Origin: DATFMP01 sp035266845
Lineage (GTDB): Bacteria > SAR324 > JACQKK01
Assembly: GCA_035266845.1 (NCBI GenBank)
Contig: DATFMP010000057.1
Span: 1-64,000 of the forward strand
Reading direction: 5' to 3'
Length of the DNA stretch: 64,000 nt
The notes beneath the pieces are model-generated. The model was not told the DNA's origin, searched no databases, and worked only from the letters and a program-made list of their open reading frames with translations. This document shows, piece after piece, positions 36,563-46,430 of this stretch (position 1 is the stretch's first letter; every line of letters starts with the position of its first letter). A program made the position numbers and the translations under genes.

Positions 36563-37690
36563 TCAGCCCGCCTCCGGGAACAGGCTCTGCTGCTGGGGCC
36601 CCTTAGTGGGCGCCGCATGGAGCGGCGGCACGTCGCGAGTGAAGTGCGCCGTGCTCAGCTCATGGCGCTGGCGGTTGAGGCCCAGCCGGCGGCAGGTGAC
36701 CTCGTACAGGGTGGACAGCGCATCGGCCCGCACGCCCTCGCCCCGCATGCGCCGGCCCCAGCGCGAGTCGTTCAGCTCACCGCCGCGCATTTGGCGGATG
36801 GCGCCCAGCACGCGCTCCTTGCGCTCGGGGAAGTGGCGCTCCAGCCACGCCTCGAACAGCTCGCCCAGGCCATGGGACAGGCGCACCAGGATGTAGTTGC
36901 CCCAGGCCGCCCCGCGCACCGCGGCCTCCTCCAGGATGCGCGGGGCCTCGTGATCGTTGAGGCCCGGGATCAGCGGCGCCGTGTTCACGCCCACGGGCAC
37001 GCCCGCCGCGTGCAGCGCCGCCACCGCCTCCAGCCGCTTGTGGGGCGCGGAGGCGCGCGGCTCCATCACGGCGGCCAGGTGCGCATCGAGCGAGGTGATG
37101 GAGATCGTTACGTGTGCCAGGTTGCGCGCCGCCATCCGCTGCAGCAGGTCCAGGTCGCGCAGCACCAGCGCGTTCTTCGTGATGAGCTGCACCGGGTGCC
37201 CGTGGTGCAGGAACACCTCCAGGCACCCCCGCGTGAGCCGCAGCCGGCGTTCCGCCGGCTGGTAGCAGTCCGTATTGCCGGAGAGCAGCACGGCCTGCGG
37301 CTGCCAGCCCTTGGCGCGGATGGCGCGCTCCAAAAGAGCGGGCGCGTCCGGCTTGATCACGATGCGCGACTCGAAGTCCAGCCCGGCGGAAAAACCCAGG
37401 TACTCGTGACTGGGCCGCGCATAGCAGTACATGCAGCCGTGCTCGCAGCCGCGGTAGGCGTTCAGGCTGTACTCGAAGCCAAGGTCGGGACTGTCGTTGC
37501 GAGACAGCACGGACTTCGACGTGTCCACGAAGAACTCAGTGCGCCGCCGCCAGCCCTGTTCTCCCGCCTGGTGCTCGCTCTCCAGCCACTCGGCATCCCA
37601 GGGCAGCTCCAACCGGTCGAAGCGGTTGGCCGGGTTCTCCGCCGTGCCCCTTCCCCGCTGCCGCGGCTGGGCGTGCGTCCCGTCGTCCAT
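36563..37690 (-). CDS. PA0069-family radical SAM protein
   Basis: This 375-residue radical SAM protein of the SplB-like PA0069 family begins with RGRGTAENPANRFDRL and carries C-x3-C-x2-C in RGCEHGCMYCYARP (Cys82, 86, 89), then LLSGNTDCYQPAER and NTAPLIPGLND. The family's reaction is unknown; it resembles spore photoproduct lyase in its cluster region. ATG at 37690 follows AGGAG; the frame extends to 37837 without family similarity. It lies next to epmB but is separated by 115 bp. Confidence 0.88.
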   Translation of the reverse strand: MDDGTHAQPRQRGRGTAENPANRFDRLELPWDAEWLESEHQAGEQGWRRRTEFFVDTSKSVLSRNDSPDLGFEYSLNAYRGCEHGCMYCYARPSHEYLGFSAGLDFESRIVIKPDAPALLERAIRAKGWQPQAVLLSGNTDCYQPAERRLRLTRGCLEVFLHHGHPVQLITKNALVLRDLDLLQRMAARNLAHVTISITSLDAHLAAVMEPRASAPHKRLEAVAALHAAGVPVGVNTAPLIPGLNDHEAPRILEEAAVRGAAWGNYILVRLSHGLGELFEAWLERHFPERKERVLGAIRQMRGGELNDSRWGRRMRGEGVRADALSTLYEVTCRRLGLNRQRHELSTAHFTRDVPPLHAAPTKGPQQQSLFPEAG

Positions 37691-37841
37691 GGCGGTCTCC
37701 TGCGCTTGCGTTCGCCGGCCATCCTGCCGTTGGCTGGCAAGGTGAACAAGTGTGTCATCACCTGCACGCAGATGCAAGCGGGCACCAGGAAACGGATCGG
37801 GTGGGCGTCCCGGCCCGCCCAGCCGCCGTGGGATCATCGGA

Positions 37842-37863
37842 GCGCGGGCGGGAACGCCCGCGC
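37842..37863. terminator. Strong hairpin downstream of the amidohydrolase
   Basis: Perfect 9-bp arms GCGCGGGCG and CGCCCGCGC with loop GGAA lie 50 bp beyond the stop of the minus-strand amidohydrolase, within a 223-bp gap. There is no T-run, so it may be a factor-assisted terminator or 3'-end stabiliser. Confidence 0.4.
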
Positions 37864-37913
37864 CACCAAGCGATCATTTGCAGAAAGCGAGACTGCGGAA
37901 AGACCGGCCCGAC

Positions 37914-38780
37914 TCAGGCAAACCCGTACAGCCGCGCGGGGTTGTCCACGAGGATGCGGCGACGTGTGTCCTCGTCGGGGGCCCAGTCCGCCGCCAGATC
38001 GGCCAGGTCGCCGTCGTTGGGCATGGGGCGGTCATTGACCATGGGGTGTGGCCAGTCAGAGCCCCACACGCAGCGCTCCGACCCGGCCTCGATCAGCGCC
38101 CGGGCGTAGGGCACGACGTCGGAGAACGGCGCGGTGGGCTGGCGCGACGTGCGGTAGGCACCGGAGAGCTTGACCCAGGCATTGCCCCCGCGCAGCAGGC
38201 GCAGCAGGGCCTGGAAGCCCGGATGCTCCAGCCCCAGATCGGTGGTCACGTGGCCCATATGGTCGATCACCACCGGCACGGGCAGCGACGCCAGCTTGCC
38301 TTCGATGCGGGCGATGGTGTCCGCATCCACGAAGAGCTGAATGTGCCAGCCCAGCGGGGCGATGCGGCGCGCCATGCGCTCCAGCCCGTCCAGCGCCAGC
38401 CCACCCTTGCTGACCACGTTGAAGCGCACCCCGCGCACGCCCGCCACTGCGATGTGCTCCAGGTCGCGCTGGGGCAGGTCGGGATCCACCACGGCCACCA
38501 TGCGGAAGGCCGGGCCGGCCTCGGCCAACGCGTCCAGATGTGCCGTATTGTCCGTGCCGTACACCGACGGTTGCACCAGCACGGCCCGCTCGCAGCCGAT
38601 GGTGGCCAGCATGCGGCGATAGTCCGCCAGAGAGCAGTCCGGTGGCGTGTAGCCGCGCTTGGGTGACCATTCGTACTCGGCCGCGGGACCGAACACGTGC
38701 GCGTGGCAATCGGTCGCGCCGGCGGGAAGCGGCACGCGCGGCTTGCGCGGCTCGAAATCCGGCGGTGGGCAGGGCTCCAT
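37914..38780 (-). CDS. Amidohydrolase-2 family (TIM-barrel) hydrolase
   Basis: The 288-residue product resembles the lactonase/decarboxylase branch of the amidohydrolase superfamily (2-pyrone-4,6-dicarboxylate lactonase-like). The metal-binding HxH is in TDCHAHVFGP (His26, His28), with VIDHMGH later and the catalytic Asp in VWGSDWPHP. ATG at 38780 (MEPCPPP) follows GGAG; the frame to 38840 is likely leader. It lies 115 bp downstream of the fused-ATPase importer on the same strand and may act on the imported substrate. The substrate is not readable. Confidence 0.85.
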   Translation of the reverse strand: MEPCPPPDFEPRKPRVPLPAGATDCHAHVFGPAAEYEWSPKRGYTPPDCSLADYRRMLATIGCERAVLVQPSVYGTDNTAHLDALAEAGPAFRMVAVVDPDLPQRDLEHIAVAGVRGVRFNVVSKGGLALDGLERMARRIAPLGWHIQLFVDADTIARIEGKLASLPVPVVIDHMGHVTTDLGLEHPGFQALLRLLRGGNAWVKLSGAYRTSRQPTAPFSDVVPYARALIEAGSERCVWGSDWPHPMVNDRPMPNDGDLADLAADWAPDEDTRRRILVDNPARLYGFA

Positions 38781-38894
38781 GGAACGCTCCGGCGGCGGGA
38801 TGGCTGGCGGTGGCGCACATCGGTGCGCGCGCCCTCGCACTCATCCATTGCCCGCGCGACCGGGCGTGTCAAGCGTCGCAAAGCGGGGCCGCTC

Positions 38895-41012
38895 TCAGTC
38901 GCCCGCCTCCGCCCGGACAGGGCCCAGCACCGGCTCGATCGCCTGCAGCTCCGGCAGCGGAATGTGGCAGGCGATGCGGTGCCCACCGGGCAGGTGGTGC
39001 TCCGGGGGCCGCGTGGTCTCGCAGAGGTCGCCCAGTTTGCGCGGACAGCGGGTGTGGAACGGGCAGCCCTGGGGCACCCGGGTGGCACTGGGCAGGCTGC
39101 CCTCCAGCACGATCCGGCGCTGATGGGCATCCGGATCGGCCACGGGGGCCGCGGAGAGCAAAGCCTCCGTGTAGGGGTGATACGGCGGCTGGAACACCGC
39201 CTCCACCGTGCCGTACTCCATCACCTGTCCCAGGTACATCACGCACACGTGGTCGGCCAGGAAGCGCACCACCGCCAGGTCGTGCGAGATGAACAGCATC
39301 GTCGTCTCGCTCTCGGACTGCAGTTCCAGCAGCAGGTTGAGGATCGCTGCCTGCACGGAGACGTCCAGCGCGGAGACGGGCTCGTCCGCCACCACCAGTG
39401 CCGGGCTGCCGGCGAGGGCCCGGGCGATGGCCACGCGCTGCTTCTGCCCGCCCGAAAGCTGACCGGGCAGCCGGCGCGCATAGGACGGCGGCAGGTGCAC
39501 CGTCTGCAGCAGGCGCTCCACGGCACGGCGCAGCTCCCGCCGGGGTGTGGCGGCCAGCCGCGCCAGGGTTCGGCCGATGGCGAAGCCCACCGTGTGGCTG
39601 GGGTTGAGCGTGCCTTCCGGGTGCTGGAAGACCATCTGCACGGCGCGCTTCATCTCCGCCGTGCGCGCCTCCACAGCCGTTGCAGCCAGGTCCACCCCGC
39701 CGAAGCGCACGGTGCCGCGGTTGCCCTCCTCAAGGCCGGTGAGGATTCGCGCCAGGGTGGACTTGCCGCAGCCCGATTCGCCCACGATGGCCAGCGTGCG
39801 GCCGCGGTGGGCACTGATGGAGACGCCGTTCAGCGCGTGTACCCCGCCATTGCCGCGACTGCTCCAGGCGCGCGCGCTGTCGTAGACCTTGTGTAGCCCC
39901 TCGATGCGCAGCAGGGCCTCGCCGCCGTTCACGGCCGGCGCATCCATTGCGTCGATGGCGCGCGGGGGCGACCAAGGCGGCAGCTCGGCGTGACGCGCGC
40001 AGCGCACGGTATGCCCGGGCGCACCCACCACGGGCTCGGCCTGCGGCGTGACCGTCGTGCACCCGGGCGCCTGGGCGTGCATGCAGCGCGGAGCGAACAC
40101 GCAGCCCTCGACGTCCTTCAGCACGGCCGGCACCTGCCCCGGGATGGGACGCAGCGTAACCGTGCGCTTGTCCGTATCGAAGGTGGGCAGACACTCCAGC
40201 AGTCCGCGCGTATAGGGATGCCGGGGCCGGCGGAACACGGCGTCCGTCGCGCCCTCCTCCACCAGTTCCCCGCTGTACATCACCCCGATGCGCTCGCAAA
40301 CGCGCATCACGGTGCCCAGGTTGTGGCTGATGAACAGCAGCGCCATGCGCCGGCGCCGCTGCAACTCGGCGATCAGGTCCAGGATGGCCGCCTCGATGGT
40401 GACGTCCAGGCCCGTGGTGGGCTCGTCCATTACCAGCAGGCGCGGCTCGCCCATCAGCGCCATGGCGATCACCACGCGCTGCTGCTGGCCGCCGGAGAGC
40501 TGGTGCGGGTAGCGAGCCAGCAGCGCCTCGGCGTTGGCCAGGTTCACCTCGCCCAGCATGGCAATGGCCCGCTCGCGGGCCTGTACCCGTGTGGCCGTGC
40601 CGTGGGCCAGCGGTACCTCCATGAGCTGCTCGCCCACGGTCAGCGTGGGATTGAGGCTGCTCATGGGGTCCTGGTACACCATCGCCACCTCCTGGCCGCG
40701 GATGGCGCGCAGGCGTTCAGGAGACATCGCCGCCAGCTCCTCGCCGCGATAGCGCACCTCCCCGTGCAGGCGCACGCCCGAGCGTCCCAGGTAGTGCATC
40801 ACGGCGTAGGCCAGGGTGGACTTGCCGCAGCCCGACTCGCCCACCAGCCCCAGGCTCTCGCCTTCGCCCAGGGCGAAGCTGACCCGCCGCACGGCGGGCA
40901 CGGTGCCGGCCCGGCTGCGGTAACCGATCCACAGGTCGTCCACGCGCAGCAGGGGCTCTTGGGCGACATCCCGGGGGGCTTCGATGGGGGGGAGGCTCAT
41001 GGACATGGACAT
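38895..41012 (-). CDS. Fused DppD-DppF-type ABC transporter ATPase
   Basis: The 705-residue protein contains two complete ABC cassettes in one chain, as in GsiA and YejF. The first has Walker A GESGCGKST (58-66), signature LSGGQQQR, Walker B LLVMDEP and the Cys-rich peptide-transporter tail GCVFAPRCMHAQAPGC; the second has Walker A near residue 411, signature LSGGQKQR, Walker B LVVADEP and the tail CPFHTRCPRKLGDLC. It belongs to the second peptide-type importer. It starts 20 bp after the DppC-type permease. Confidence 0.94.
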   Translation of the reverse strand: MSMSMSLPPIEAPRDVAQEPLLRVDDLWIGYRSRAGTVPAVRRVSFALGEGESLGLVGESGCGKSTLAYAVMHYLGRSGVRLHGEVRYRGEELAAMSPERLRAIRGQEVAMVYQDPMSSLNPTLTVGEQLMEVPLAHGTATRVQARERAIAMLGEVNLANAEALLARYPHQLSGGQQQRVVIAMALMGEPRLLVMDEPTTGLDVTIEAAILDLIAELQRRRRMALLFISHNLGTVMRVCERIGVMYSGELVEEGATDAVFRRPRHPYTRGLLECLPTFDTDKRTVTLRPIPGQVPAVLKDVEGCVFAPRCMHAQAPGCTTVTPQAEPVVGAPGHTVRCARHAELPPWSPPRAIDAMDAPAVNGGEALLRIEGLHKVYDSARAWSSRGNGGVHALNGVSISAHRGRTLAIVGESGCGKSTLARILTGLEEGNRGTVRFGGVDLAATAVEARTAEMKRAVQMVFQHPEGTLNPSHTVGFAIGRTLARLAATPRRELRRAVERLLQTVHLPPSYARRLPGQLSGGQKQRVAIARALAGSPALVVADEPVSALDVSVQAAILNLLLELQSESETTMLFISHDLAVVRFLADHVCVMYLGQVMEYGTVEAVFQPPYHPYTEALLSAAPVADPDAHQRRIVLEGSLPSATRVPQGCPFHTRCPRKLGDLCETTRPPEHHLPGGHRIACHIPLPELQAIEPVLGPVRAEAGD

Positions 41013-41031
41013 GGCGATTGCGCGCGGCGGC

Positions 41032-41916
41032 TCAGGCGTTGAGCAGCACCTCGCGGATGCCGTCGGCGAGCAGGTTCAGGCCCAGCACCAGCGAGCTGAT
41101 GGCCAGACAGGGAAACAGCGCCATGTGCGGAAAGGCCATGGTCATGGAGCGCGTCTCGTTGATCATGCCGCCCCAGTCGGGGTCGGGCGGCGGCAGCCCC
41201 AGCCCCAGGAAGCCCAGCACGCCGATGGTGATGATGACGTAGCCCAGCCGCAGACACGCATCCACGATCAGCGGCCCGCGCACGTTGGGCAGAATCTCCA
41301 CGAACAGGATGTAGCTGGTGCGCTCCCCACGCATCTGCGCCGCGGCGATGTAGTCCCGGTCGCGGATGTCCAGCACCAGCCCCCGCACGATGCGCATCAC
41401 CGCGGGCGCGGAGGCAAACGTCACCGCCAGCACGATGTTCAATCCGGATGAGCCGTAGGTGGCGATGATGAGGATATAGAGCACCAGGACGGGGAACGAG
41501 AGCACCAGGTCGGAGAAGCGCGAGAGCACCTCATCCACCCAGCCACGGTGGTAGCCGGCCACCAGCCCCAGCACGATGCCCACCACGTAGGCGCAACCGG
41601 TGGCCAGCGGGGCGTAGATCAGCACCGTGCGCGAGCCCCAGATCACGCGGGAAAGGATGTCGCGCCCGATGTGGTCCGTGCCCAGCCAGAACACGCCGCC
41701 GTCCGGCGCGGCCGCGCCCGGCAGGGCGAAGGGCACCAGCGTGGCATTGGGCGGGTAGGGCGAGATCCACGGCGCCAGCACGGCCACGGCCACCCAGAAC
41801 ACCACGATGCCCGCGCCGATCATGCCCACACGGCTCTCGCGCAGCAGCGCCAGCCCGGCCAGCAGACGCAGCCACACAGGGCGGCGCCGGGCTTCGCTGA
41901 TCGTCGTTTCGCTCAT
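41032..41916 (-). CDS. ABC transporter permease, DppC/OppC type (second importer)
   Basis: The 294-residue permease has about six helices, the subfamily signature WLGTDHIGRDILSRVIWGSR, and an EAA loop AAQMRGERTSYILFVEILPN. It lies 14 bp after the DppB-type permease and 20 bp before the fused ATPase, all minus strand. Confidence 0.93.
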   Translation of the reverse strand: MSETTISEARRRPVWLRLLAGLALLRESRVGMIGAGIVVFWVAVAVLAPWISPYPPNATLVPFALPGAAAPDGGVFWLGTDHIGRDILSRVIWGSRTVLIYAPLATGCAYVVGIVLGLVAGYHRGWVDEVLSRFSDLVLSFPVLVLYILIIATYGSSGLNIVLAVTFASAPAVMRIVRGLVLDIRDRDYIAAAQMRGERTSYILFVEILPNVRGPLIVDACLRLGYVIITIGVLGFLGLGLPPPDPDWGGMINETRSMTMAFPHMALFPCLAISSLVLGLNLLADGIREVLLNA

Positions 41917-41929
41917 GGTGCGACCGCCC

Positions 41930-42862
41930 CTAGCTAAAGCGGATGCGGGGGTTGAGGTACACGTAGCCGATGTCGGCCAGGGTCTGCGTGCCCACCGCCA
42001 CGGCCACCGAGACCATCGTGCAGGCCTCGATGAGGAACAGGTCCTGATTCAGCGAGGCCTCCAACAACAGACTGCCGAAGCCCTTGTAGGCAAAGAAGAA
42101 CTCCACCACGATCACGCCCGAAAGCAGCCAGTTGATCTGCAGCATGATCACCGTGAACGGCGCAATCAGCGCATTGCGCAGGGCATGGCGCACGATCACG
42201 CGGCGGTAGGGCAGCCCCTTGAGCACGGCCGTGCGGATGTAGGGTCGCAGCATCACCTCCACCATGGAGGCGCGCGTGATGCGGGCCACGTAGCCGAAGT
42301 CGTAGAGCACCAGCACGCCCACGGGCAGCACCAGCTCGTTCCAGTGCCAGCCCTCCGCCATGGTGCTGGTGCCCGGCAGCCAGTCCAGCCAGAATACGAA
42401 CAGTGCGGCCAGGAACACGGAGCTGGCGAACTCCGGCACGGACGTGGTGACGATGCTCACCAGCGAGATGCCGCGATCCAGCCGTGAGCCCTCGCGCATG
42501 CCGGCCAGCATCCCCATCCCCAGCGCCAGCGGCACCATGATGGCCAGTACCAGCCCGCCCAGCACGGCCGTATTGGCCAGCCGCGGCCAGAGCACTTGGG
42601 CCACGGGCACCTTGAAGCGGATGGACTCGCCAAAGTCCCCCTGCAGCATGTGCCCAAGCCAGCGCCCATAGCGCAGCCAGATCGGATCGAAGTAGCCGTG
42701 CGCGGCCAGCCACAGGTCGCGCTGCTCCTGCGAGGAGTACGGCCCCAGCACCTTGGTGGCCACAGAGCCCGGCGAGATCTCCAGCAGCGCGAACAGCAAC
42801 ACCGAGACCACCAGCATGGTGGCCAACAAGAACAGCAGCCGCTTGACGATGAAGCGGGACAT
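41930..42862 (-). CDS. ABC transporter permease, DppB/OppB type (second importer)
   Basis: The 310-residue permease starts MSRFIVKRLLFLLATMLVVS, the DppB-type N-terminus, and has the EAA loop AVLKGLPYRRVIVRHALRNA. ATG at 42862 follows AGGAGG at 7 nt, which fixes the start against a longer frame to 42934. It ends 14 bp before the DppC-type gene. Confidence 0.93.
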   Translation of the reverse strand: MSRFIVKRLLFLLATMLVVSVLLFALLEISPGSVATKVLGPYSSQEQRDLWLAAHGYFDPIWLRYGRWLGHMLQGDFGESIRFKVPVAQVLWPRLANTAVLGGLVLAIMVPLALGMGMLAGMREGSRLDRGISLVSIVTTSVPEFASSVFLAALFVFWLDWLPGTSTMAEGWHWNELVLPVGVLVLYDFGYVARITRASMVEVMLRPYIRTAVLKGLPYRRVIVRHALRNALIAPFTVIMLQINWLLSGVIVVEFFFAYKGFGSLLLEASLNQDLFLIEACTMVSVAVAVGTQTLADIGYVYLNPRIRFS

Positions 42863-43062
42863 GGCGCTGCCTCCTCGCGAACCGCACGCGTGTCCATCGC
42901 CGGCTAGCTGACGACCCAGCGACCCAACCACCACAAGGCGCGGCCCTGCGGCGTGGCTCGCCGGGCCTTGCCAACCCAGCGGGCAGGTTCAATGCGTGTG
43001 CGTTCTTCCTGCCCCCGGCGCGGGCCGCGCCGAGAGCCGTCCTGCGGAATGCGGCCGGTGGC

Positions 43063-44745
43063 CTAGGCCATCCAGACCTTGTTGAGCTGATGGTAGATCG
43101 TCGGGTGCAAGTGGTAGTTTTGCACCTTGCTGTTGCTGGCGGCGAACACGGAGCGCCACAGCGGTTGGGCGATCACGGCGTCGTCTTGGAGAATCTTCTC
43201 CAGCTTGGCCATGTATTTGCGGCGCTCGTCCACGTCCAGCGTGGCGCTGGCCTGGTCCAGGATGCGGTCGAACTCCGGGTTGTGGTAGTGCGTCTCGTTC
43301 CAGGGCACGCCACTGCGATAGGCCAGGTTCAGTACCATCACGCCCAGCGGGCGATGCGTCCAGGCCGTGAAACCGAAGTCCGTCTTGTCCCAGATCTCCC
43401 AGTACTGCGTGTTGGGCATCACGTTGATCTTGATGCGGATGCCCGCCGGCTTGCACATCTCGGCGAAGGCCTGGGCCACGGCCACCTCCCACGGCGGCTC
43501 CTTCTTGCAGTCGATCTTCAGGTCGATGCCGTTGGGATAACCGGCTTCCTTGAGCAACTGCCGCGCCCGCTCGTAGTCCTGCTTGGGCTTGGGCAGGGGC
43601 GCGTATTCAGGGTGGATCGGCGCCACGTGGTGGTCTTCCGCCGGCGCGCCGCGGCCGCGGTAGGCGATGTCGAGCAGCTTCTGGTGATCCTGGCAGATGC
43701 GTACGGCGGTGCGCACGCGATGGTCGGTGAAGGGCTTCTTGTCCACCTGCATGCGGGCCACGCCCGTCTGCGCGGTGATGGTCTCGTAGAGCCGGGCGCC
43801 CTCGATCTTCTTGACCACGTCGAGCTGCTCCACGAAGGCCTCGTAGACCATGTCCACCTGGTCCGAGGCCAGCGCGGCCAGCCCGGCCGAGGACTCATCG
43901 CCGTGATCGATGTAGTGGATCTGGTCCAGGAACACCTCGTCGCCCCAGTATTCCTTGGGGTCGCGCTTCGCCAGCACCGCCTTCTGCCCCACGGCGTAAT
44001 CCTTCAGCAGGAACGGGCCTGTGCCGATGGGATGCTTGGAGAAGTCGGCACCCATCTCGTCGAAGCGCCGGTGCACGATAGCCGTGGGATAGTTGTACAG
44101 GTTCTCCGGAATGGCCAACTCGGCCCGGTTCAGGTGCAGGCGCACCGTATGCGCGTCCACCTTTTCCACCGCGCCGGCCGTCATCTTCTTCTTGCCGTTG
44201 CTCTCCGAAACCATGGAGCTGAACAGGCCCTGGTTCGAAGAGCCGGTCTTGGGGTCCAGCCAGCGCTCGAAGTTGTACACCACATCGTCCGCGCCGAAGT
44301 CGTCCCCGTTGTTCCACTTCACCCCCTGGCGCAGGTGCAGCGTCCAGGTCTTGAGGTCGTCCGAGGCGTCCCACTTCTCGCAGAGGTAGGGGTGGGTGAC
44401 GTTGTCCGGCGTGGTGATGGTGAGGTACTCGAGCACCTGCCGAGCAACGTTGGACTTCTCCGTCCAGTCAAACTTGGCCGGGTCGGTCATTTCCTGGCAG
44501 CGCATGGAGCATCGCAGCGTGCCTCCCATCTTGGGTGTGCCCATGGCCGTGCTGGTGCCGGCGGTCTGGGCGCCTTGCTCGCCCTTCTTCTCGCAACTGG
44601 CCAGCAGTGCGCCGGCAACCGGCAGCGAGGTACCCAGCAAGGTGGCGAGGCGCAGGAACTCGCGGCGGCCCAGCTTGCCGGCCCGCAGGTCGTCCATCGC
44701 CTGATAGACGCCCGGATGGTGGGGGAACCGCTTGCTTCGTGCCAT
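43063..44745 (-). CDS. Tat-lipoprotein peptide-type substrate-binding protein
   Basis: This 560-residue SBP_bac_5 protein is the binding protein of the second importer. Its leader combines a twin-arginine motif (GRREFLRLATLLG, RR at 27-28) and a lipobox LLASC with Cys51, so it is probably exported folded and lipid-anchored. The body has LRQGVKWNNGDDFGADDVVYNF, HPIGTGPFLLKDY and ARQLLKEAGYPNG. ATG at 44745 follows GGAGG. It lies 200 bp upstream of the permeases. The N-terminal 20 residues before the Tat motif are unusually long. The substrate is unknown. Confidence 0.9.
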   Translation of the reverse strand: MARSKRFPHHPGVYQAMDDLRAGKLGRREFLRLATLLGTSLPVAGALLASCEKKGEQGAQTAGTSTAMGTPKMGGTLRCSMRCQEMTDPAKFDWTEKSNVARQVLEYLTITTPDNVTHPYLCEKWDASDDLKTWTLHLRQGVKWNNGDDFGADDVVYNFERWLDPKTGSSNQGLFSSMVSESNGKKKMTAGAVEKVDAHTVRLHLNRAELAIPENLYNYPTAIVHRRFDEMGADFSKHPIGTGPFLLKDYAVGQKAVLAKRDPKEYWGDEVFLDQIHYIDHGDESSAGLAALASDQVDMVYEAFVEQLDVVKKIEGARLYETITAQTGVARMQVDKKPFTDHRVRTAVRICQDHQKLLDIAYRGRGAPAEDHHVAPIHPEYAPLPKPKQDYERARQLLKEAGYPNGIDLKIDCKKEPPWEVAVAQAFAEMCKPAGIRIKINVMPNTQYWEIWDKTDFGFTAWTHRPLGVMVLNLAYRSGVPWNETHYHNPEFDRILDQASATLDVDERRKYMAKLEKILQDDAVIAQPLWRSVFAASNSKVQNYHLHPTIYHQLNKVWMA

Positions 44746-45214
44746 GGGGCCTCCGATGAGAGGGGGTGCATTCGCCCCGCGGCCAGCGTCGGGAATGGCT
44801 TCGCCCTGGGAAGCGGTGTGGCTTCTTGTGCCAATCCCCAGGGCCGGTGCGCCGGCCGGAGACGATTAAGGGTAAGCGAAAGAACCGAAGCGGGAACGGA
44901 CCTGTCCCTCGCAGGCCTGTGCCCCATCACTATCGGTGGCCGGGCGCAGCTTGTCAAATGCCGAAGGGCCGCGCGAGCCTGTCCGCGGGCTTCCTGACGC
45001 CCGCATGCCCATCGCAGGCGGAACGGAGCGCCGCACATGCCACAGACCCCTACTGCGAGCGCGTTTGCGTTGCGCCAAAGCTCAGGCCAGCGGCACAGGG
45101 TCGTGGTGGCTGGCCGTTGCCGCCTGTCGCGGCCTATGCCAAGGTAGCGGCATTTCGGATGCGCCGGTGCGATCGTGGCCGGCTCGCTCCCCCCGACCCC
45201 TGGAATGGACGACG
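44746..45214. other. Divergent intergenic region, importer versus leuB
   Basis: This 469-bp gap separates two divergent genes and should hold both promoters. The minus strand has CTTACCCTTAATC-like sequence near 44870, but no convincing -35/-10 pair. No leucine-rich leader peptide or attenuator is recognised in front of leuB, and no gene is seen. Confidence 0.4.
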
Positions 45215-46285
45215 ATGAAGAAGACGGTATTGATCCTCAACGGAGACGGCATCGGCCCCGAAGTGACGACGCAGGGTGCCAAGGTGCTGCGCCTGATGGC
45301 CCCCAAGGCGGGCATCGAGCTGGACCTGCAGGACGGCCTCATCGGCGCGGCGGCGCTGGAGGTGACGGGCGAGCCGCTGCCGGACGAGACCTTCGCCAAG
45401 GCCAAAGGCTCCGACGCGATCCTGTTCGGCGCCGTGGGCGACCCCCGTTACGACAAGGCGGGCTCCACCGAGCGCCCGGGCCGCGGCCTGCTGACCCTGC
45501 GCAAGCAATTGCAGCTCTACGCCAACTTGCGGCCGGCCAAGGTGCTCTCCGCCACCATCGATGCCTCGCCCCTGAAGCGCGAGCGCATCGAGGGGGTGGA
45601 CCTGATGATCGTGCGCGAGTTGACGGGCGACATCTACTTCGGTGAGCCGCGCGGGCGCCGCGAGGAGGCGGGGCAAAAGGTGGCCATCAACACCATGATT
45701 TACTCCGAGCCGGAGATCGAGCGCATCGTGCGCTTCGCCTTCGGGCTGGCCCGCCAGCGCCGCCACAAGCTGACCTCGGTGGATAAGGGCAACGTGCTGG
45801 AGGTGAGTGCGTTCTGGCGCGAGATCGCCATCCGCGTGGCCAAGGACTTCACGGACGTGGAGTTCGGGTCCATGTACGTGGATAACGCGGCCATGCAGAT
45901 CATCCGCGATCCGAGGCAGTTCGATACGATGGTGATGGGCAACATGTTCGGCGACATCCTCAGCGATGCCGCGGCCAACCTTTCCGGCTCCCTGGGCATG
46001 CTGCCCTCGGCCAGCCTGGGCGACCGCTACGCGCTCTACGAGCCCTGCCACGGCTCCGCACCGGACATCGCCGGGCGCGACGTCGCCAATCCCATCGCCT
46101 CCATCCTGTCCGTGGGGATGATGTTCCGCTACACCTTCGGCAAGCCGGACGCGGATGACGCCATCCAGTCGGCCGTGGATACGGTGCTGTCCACCCATCG
46201 CACTGCGGATATCATGGCCCCCGGAAAGCAACAGGTGGGCTGCAGCGAGATGGGCGACCTCATTGCCCGGCAACTGGAGGGCTAG
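45215..46285 (+). CDS. leuB: 3-isopropylmalate dehydrogenase
   Basis: LeuB oxidatively decarboxylates 3-isopropylmalate in leucine synthesis. The 356-residue product has LNGDGIGPEV, LRKQLQLYANLRPA, ELTGDIYFGEPRG, DKGNVLEVSAFWRE, GNMFGDILSDAAANLSGSLG and the NAD-binding YEPCHGSAPDIAGRDVANP, all diagnostic of IPMDH rather than isocitrate dehydrogenase. ATG at 45215 (MKKTVLILNGDG) is the only sensible start. leuC and leuD are not adjacent, so the gene is separated from the usual leu operon. Confidence 0.96.
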   Translation: MKKTVLILNGDGIGPEVTTQGAKVLRLMAPKAGIELDLQDGLIGAAALEVTGEPLPDETFAKAKGSDAILFGAVGDPRYDKAGSTERPGRGLLTLRKQLQLYANLRPAKVLSATIDASPLKRERIEGVDLMIVRELTGDIYFGEPRGRREEAGQKVAINTMIYSEPEIERIVRFAFGLARQRRHKLTSVDKGNVLEVSAFWREIAIRVAKDFTDVEFGSMYVDNAAMQIIRDPRQFDTMVMGNMFGDILSDAAANLSGSLGMLPSASLGDRYALYEPCHGSAPDIAGRDVANPIASILSVGMMFRYTFGKPDADDAIQSAVDTVLSTHRTADIMAPGKQQVGCSEMGDLIARQLEG

Positions 46286-46430
46286 GCCGACACCACCGGG
46301 CCGGGCGGCGGTGCCGGCCCGGGGCAATCCAGCGACGACCGCCGCTTGGCGTTCGCCTTGCTGACCCGATTCGGGCGGCTGCCCCCGGCGGCCGCTGCTG
46401 ACGCACCGCCGACCGATCCGTGACCGCTCG

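Noticed and set aside
44840..44862. Sigma-54-like TGGCAC upstream of the second binding protein
   Set aside because: The required GC element at the right spacing is missing (GCCA instead of TTGC).
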